Source: Trichomonas vaginalis G3 (Eukaryota; Parabasalia; Trichomonadida; Trichomonadidae). Taken from it: DNA of 64,000 bases. The position numbers and the translations under genes are program-made. This document shows, in pieces, positions 61,700 through 64,000 of the stretch. The first letter of the stretch is position 1; each line of letters starts with the position of its first letter. The notes below the pieces were generated by a model, which saw nothing but the letters and a program-made list of their open reading frames with translations, was not told the DNA's origin and ran no database searches. Location: assembly GCF_026262505.1 (NCBI RefSeq), contig NC_067206.1:29713896-29777895 (forward strand), written 5' to 3'.

Positions 61700-61724
61700 G
61701 CCGCTAGCGGCAAGGGCGAAGCCC
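61700..61724 (+). repeat. GC-rich double hairpin, copy 4 (intergenic)
   Basis: GCCGC-TA-GCGGC (61,700-61,711), AA, then GGGC-GAA-GCCC (61,714-61,724), followed by ATG as in copy 3. It lies between the 3' ends of PolB and the convergent gene. Confidence 0.85.
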
Positions 61725-61734
61725 ATGTGGTCAT

Positions 61735-62591
61735 TTACAATACTGCGATGGTAGAGTTTAAGAGTTGTGCTTCAATGTAGAGACAGTCCTTATGGTCTGG
61801 AGGTAAGAACACTGGGCAGTTATGGTCATGAGTGGAGAACATGTCTATCCAAAACTCACGATTGAAGCCAGTTAATTTATAAGTATTTAGGATTGGAAGT
61901 GGTGTAGTTCTTGTATGACCAATGAACTCATTTTCAACTCCCTTACTTAAGTTTGAATATAATATAGCTTGCTTTCTATCCCAAATGCCAGGTGTTACAA
62001 TCTTTGAAAATTCATTTTTCCTCGGAAGCATTGCATCATAAGTGAAAACATTCTTGAAATCATCACTTGGTTCAGAGATTTGAAATCTTATACGTAATGG
62101 ATTTTCTTTCTTTTAGCGACTTCATTGAATGGTGAGAATACAACAAACTGACAGTCATGAGTTCCATCTTCATTTTCATTAAATTCATAATGAAAGTCTA
62201 TAAGTTGTGGCTGACTACCTTCTTCTTTCAGTTGTGCAAGAAACTCACGTAAAGGCTGTAAAGTTTGTACTTCAATGTTAAACTTTTTCTCGAACATTTC
62301 ATTAAATGAAATCATACATTGTTGCAATGTTGTATCGTCTTTAAAGTATTTGTATATGTGAATGTTTTGGGCGCTTAAAGACTGTTCGTCATTTTCTATC
62401 TCGACTTGAAGTATAAAGTCAACCTTTCTGAAAGCACGTGTTATATACATAGATGTTATGCCAATGTACTTCTCTTCATTTATGTTCACAATCCAGTCTG
62501 TTGGAAACTTAAACGTTACTCTGTTCCCCTTTATTTTGACGTCAGGGTTTTCACTACTGAACGCAACAGATAAAGGTATTTGTCTATACAT
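61735..62591 (-). pseudogene. Capsid-associated beta-rich protein (Polinton), type B, broken
   Basis: The first part (from the ATG at 62,591) has FPTDWIVNINEEKYIGITSM, the same skeleton as in the type A gene at 46,344-47,036. The second part has HDHNCPVFLPPDHKDCLYIE and ends NSTIAVL. Strand-rich, without a catalytic motif. It is a probable virion protein from position next to the capsid-type gene. It has about one break. Confidence 0.5.
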
Positions 62592-62615
62592 TTAATTCGG
62601 ATAAAAATAAACCAT

Positions 62616-62876
62616 TTACTCTTTCTTTGCTTCAGCTTCTTTAGCTTTTGCTTCAGCTTCTTCTCTAGCTTTCTTCGCCAGCAAACGTGGGTTCTTTTGT
62701 CTTCCAGCAGCTAATGCAGCAAGTTGTTTTTCACTAAGTTTTCTCTTTGGTCTCTCTGGCTTTTGTTCTTGTTTTTGTTCCTTCAGTTCGGATAAAATTT
62801 GCTCGCGAATTTCTTTCTTCAATGCTTCAACATCTATGACCCCTTGGGTCTTGTCCGTAGGGCTTGTCTGAGTCAT
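62616..62876 (-). CDS. Small basic coiled-coil protein (Polinton)
   Basis: I start at the ATG at 62,876 (MTQTSPTDKTQGVIDVEALK), 86 residues. It is almost entirely charged helix, with basic RPKRKLSEKQLAALAAGRQK in the middle and an Ala/Lys/Glu repeat end (KAREEAEAKAKEAEAKKE). A DNA-binding core-type or scaffold protein is plausible. It is divergent from the capsid-type gene, 45 nt apart. Confidence 0.55.
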   Translation of the reverse strand: MTQTSPTDKTQGVIDVEALKKEIREQILSELKEQKQEQKPERPKRKLSEKQLAALAAGRQKNPRLLAKKAREEAEAKAKEAEAKKE

Positions 62877-62921
62877 TTGACTGCAGATAAAAAACAAAAT
62901 TAAAACTTTAACCGATGTAAA

Positions 62922-63811
62922 ATGAGCTTGTCAAAATCAGAGCAAGAGTAACTCTTAAAGTTGCATTTGCTTCAGATTCAAATTCACCGATAAATAAATT
63001 TGTTCCATGGAATGAACCATTCACTATGATAACGAAGGCAGTAGAAGCTAGTGGAACAGTTACTATTACAACTGTAACCCAGCAACTATTTCGAACAAAG
63101 ATGGATTTTAATGAATGTTTTATTCATCCAAAGTCATTCTCTTTAGACCCTATCATTTATACAGAACTTGTAGAACATTATACAAACGAGGCTTTATGTT
63201 TTCCTGTTAAAGTTATGGATTGGATTCCTATGGACGGTTCATTCTCAAAGAATACAGATAGTTCAAGTGCAACATTTACAGCAGCTTATACGCCTATTAA
63301 TGTTAAAAGTATTTGGGCACTATTTAGAAAGAAAGACAACTATTATGTTAATTTTGAGAACCCTAAGTTTAAATATCTTCAGCTTTCCATGGGAGCTTAT
63401 GGAAATATGCCTGCAGAACCTGAAAAATCATATGGACCTGTATTTTATGAAATGGTTGCGAACGCTTGCAATACAAACAATGATATGATAGGATTTAATG
63501 AAGATGTTATGAGGTCATTGGTGGATGATGGTAGTGTGGAACATAAATGGGATAGCTATGACAACACACATTTCTTATGTGGTTTTCCAACAGAAGTGGA
63601 CTTTTGCTTCCAGCAAGGTCAAACATCTACTGCTCCAATAACATACAAATTGTCTGTTAAAGGACCTATTGAACTAGCAACTGAAAATGTACCAAAGCCA
63701 CTTATTGGATTTATGAGGGATTGTTGCTTTGCCATTCAGGTGCGTGCTAATGGCATCCCCATAATAAGATTAGATGACTATAACTTAGCTACGGACGACA
63801 GTGAGGAATAA
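62922..63811 (+). pseudogene. Capsid (jelly-roll) gene, C-terminal half, broken
   Basis: The span encodes a beta-rich protein with MDWIPMDGSFSKNTDSS, QLSMGAYGNMPAEPEKSYGP, HFLCGFPTEVDFCFQQGQTS and a strand end AIQVRANGIPIIRL. FL-C--P---D near the C terminus followed by a long strand parallels the 3' part of the left Polinton capsid gene. I read it as the second jelly-roll of the major capsid protein. About one break at its 5' part. If so, the N-terminal jelly-roll is missing or encoded separately. Confidence 0.5.
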
Positions 63812-63841
63812 AGGATGAACGTTTATTTTTAAAGCTTATAA

Positions 63842-64000
63842 ATGAGTTCTTCATCAAGCTCTCGTGAACCTTCACCATCTATGAAACAAACTTTACCAAA
63901 CGATTATGGAGCACCTATTGAATATTTCTTACGAGCTGCACAATGGCAAAGAGCAGTCTCACCAAGGTTAGGTGTTCCACCAGCTCCTGTCAAAAATAGC
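63842..64000 (+). CDS. Polinton protein, 5' end only
   Basis: 53 codons from the ATG at 63,842, open at the window edge: MSSSSSSREPSPSMKQTLPN and then DYGAPIEYFLRAAQWQRAVS. The Ser-rich start and the following helix do not identify a family. It lies 30 nt downstream of the capsid-type gene. Confidence 0.5.
   Translation, partial: MSSSSSSREPSPSMKQTLPNDYGAPIEYFLRAAQWQRAVSPRLGVPPAPVKNS

Larger units (their letters stand above)
44590..64000. mobile_element. Polinton/Maverick, right copy (fossil, runs off the edge)
   Basis: About 19.4 kb of a Polinton is in the window: PolB, an RVE-type integrase, packaging ATPase, capsid-type and penton-type genes, small basic proteins, KilA-N genes and fibre-like genes. 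The left end is near 44,590, judged from the end of transposase similarity. The 60 bp there include the pair GTGTAC and GTACAC. The exact terminal repeat and 6-bp target duplication could not be settled. It is broken, with about a dozen breaks, mostly in PolB and a few other genes, while several genes look whole, so I infer moderate age. The right end lies outside the window. Confidence 0.9.

Noticed and set aside
1-64000. The two Polinton segments as the two ends of one element around a host insert
   Set aside because: Both carry their own packaging ATPase and their own capsid-type gene, clearly diverged from each other, and the 40 kb between are ordinary host genes.

Overview
The window looks like nuclear DNA from a trichomonad (Trichomonas/Tritrichomonas type parabasalid). 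Evidence: strongly AT-rich sequence, long open frames without visible introns, start codons lying about 6-35 nt behind initiator-like TCA motifs, a BspA-type leucine-rich-repeat gene, large ankyrin-repeat genes, a two-repeat Myb gene, and Polinton/Maverick elements at both ends. The species cannot be fixed from sequence alone.

Layout. (1) 1-~4,440: end of a decayed Polinton (packaging ATPase, broken major capsid gene, two twin small cationic proteins, unassigned pieces). (2) ~4,645-5,596: a stretch bounded by 14-bp inverted repeats that carries five consecutive near-perfect hairpins, the first and last in identical 77-bp copies. (3) 5,860-6,984: DMT/SLC35-like transporter. (4) 7,730-9,000: a DNA transposon copy without a transposase, with TA target sites and a tRNA-like insert. 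(5) 10,496-12,952: BspA-like pseudogene. (6) 14,179-16,791: two paralogous small genes of unknown function. (7) ~18,330-18,720: ankyrin relic. (8) 19,649-43,235: the host-gene core: TMEM62-like metallophosphoesterase, C2-domain protein with a PYPQQ tail, HELQ/POLQ-type helicase, ankyrin protein, BEACH-like pseudogene, helical-repeat protein, Myb factor, PIP-box protein, MFS pseudogene, extracellular-type beta-sandwich protein and QTRT2-like protein. (9) 43,570-~44,590: a pogo/Tc1-mariner-type transposon, sharing ends with region 4 and cut by (10), a second Polinton from ~44,590 past the right edge.

The right Polinton carries PolB, an RVE-type integrase, packaging ATPase, capsid-like genes, small basic virion-type proteins, two KilA-N genes and two fibre-like genes, one ending in a phage tail-collar domain. 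Several genes are broken (roughly a dozen breaks overall), so I read it as a fossil of moderate age. Genes are packed tightly: divergent pairs are 16-17 nt apart, and successive genes abut with promoter-like motifs inside the preceding gene.

The most unusual signals are a family of GC-rich double hairpins in the right Polinton (46,023; 48,996; 58,048; 61,700), two of them inside unrelated genes in the same reading frame and with paired compensatory changes; the hairpin cluster at 4,859-5,185; the phage-type fibre; a GGTGAGATCTCACC palindrome repeated behind gene ends; and TTTGGCGCC (E2F-like) boxes before a repair-helicase gene and a PIP-box gene.
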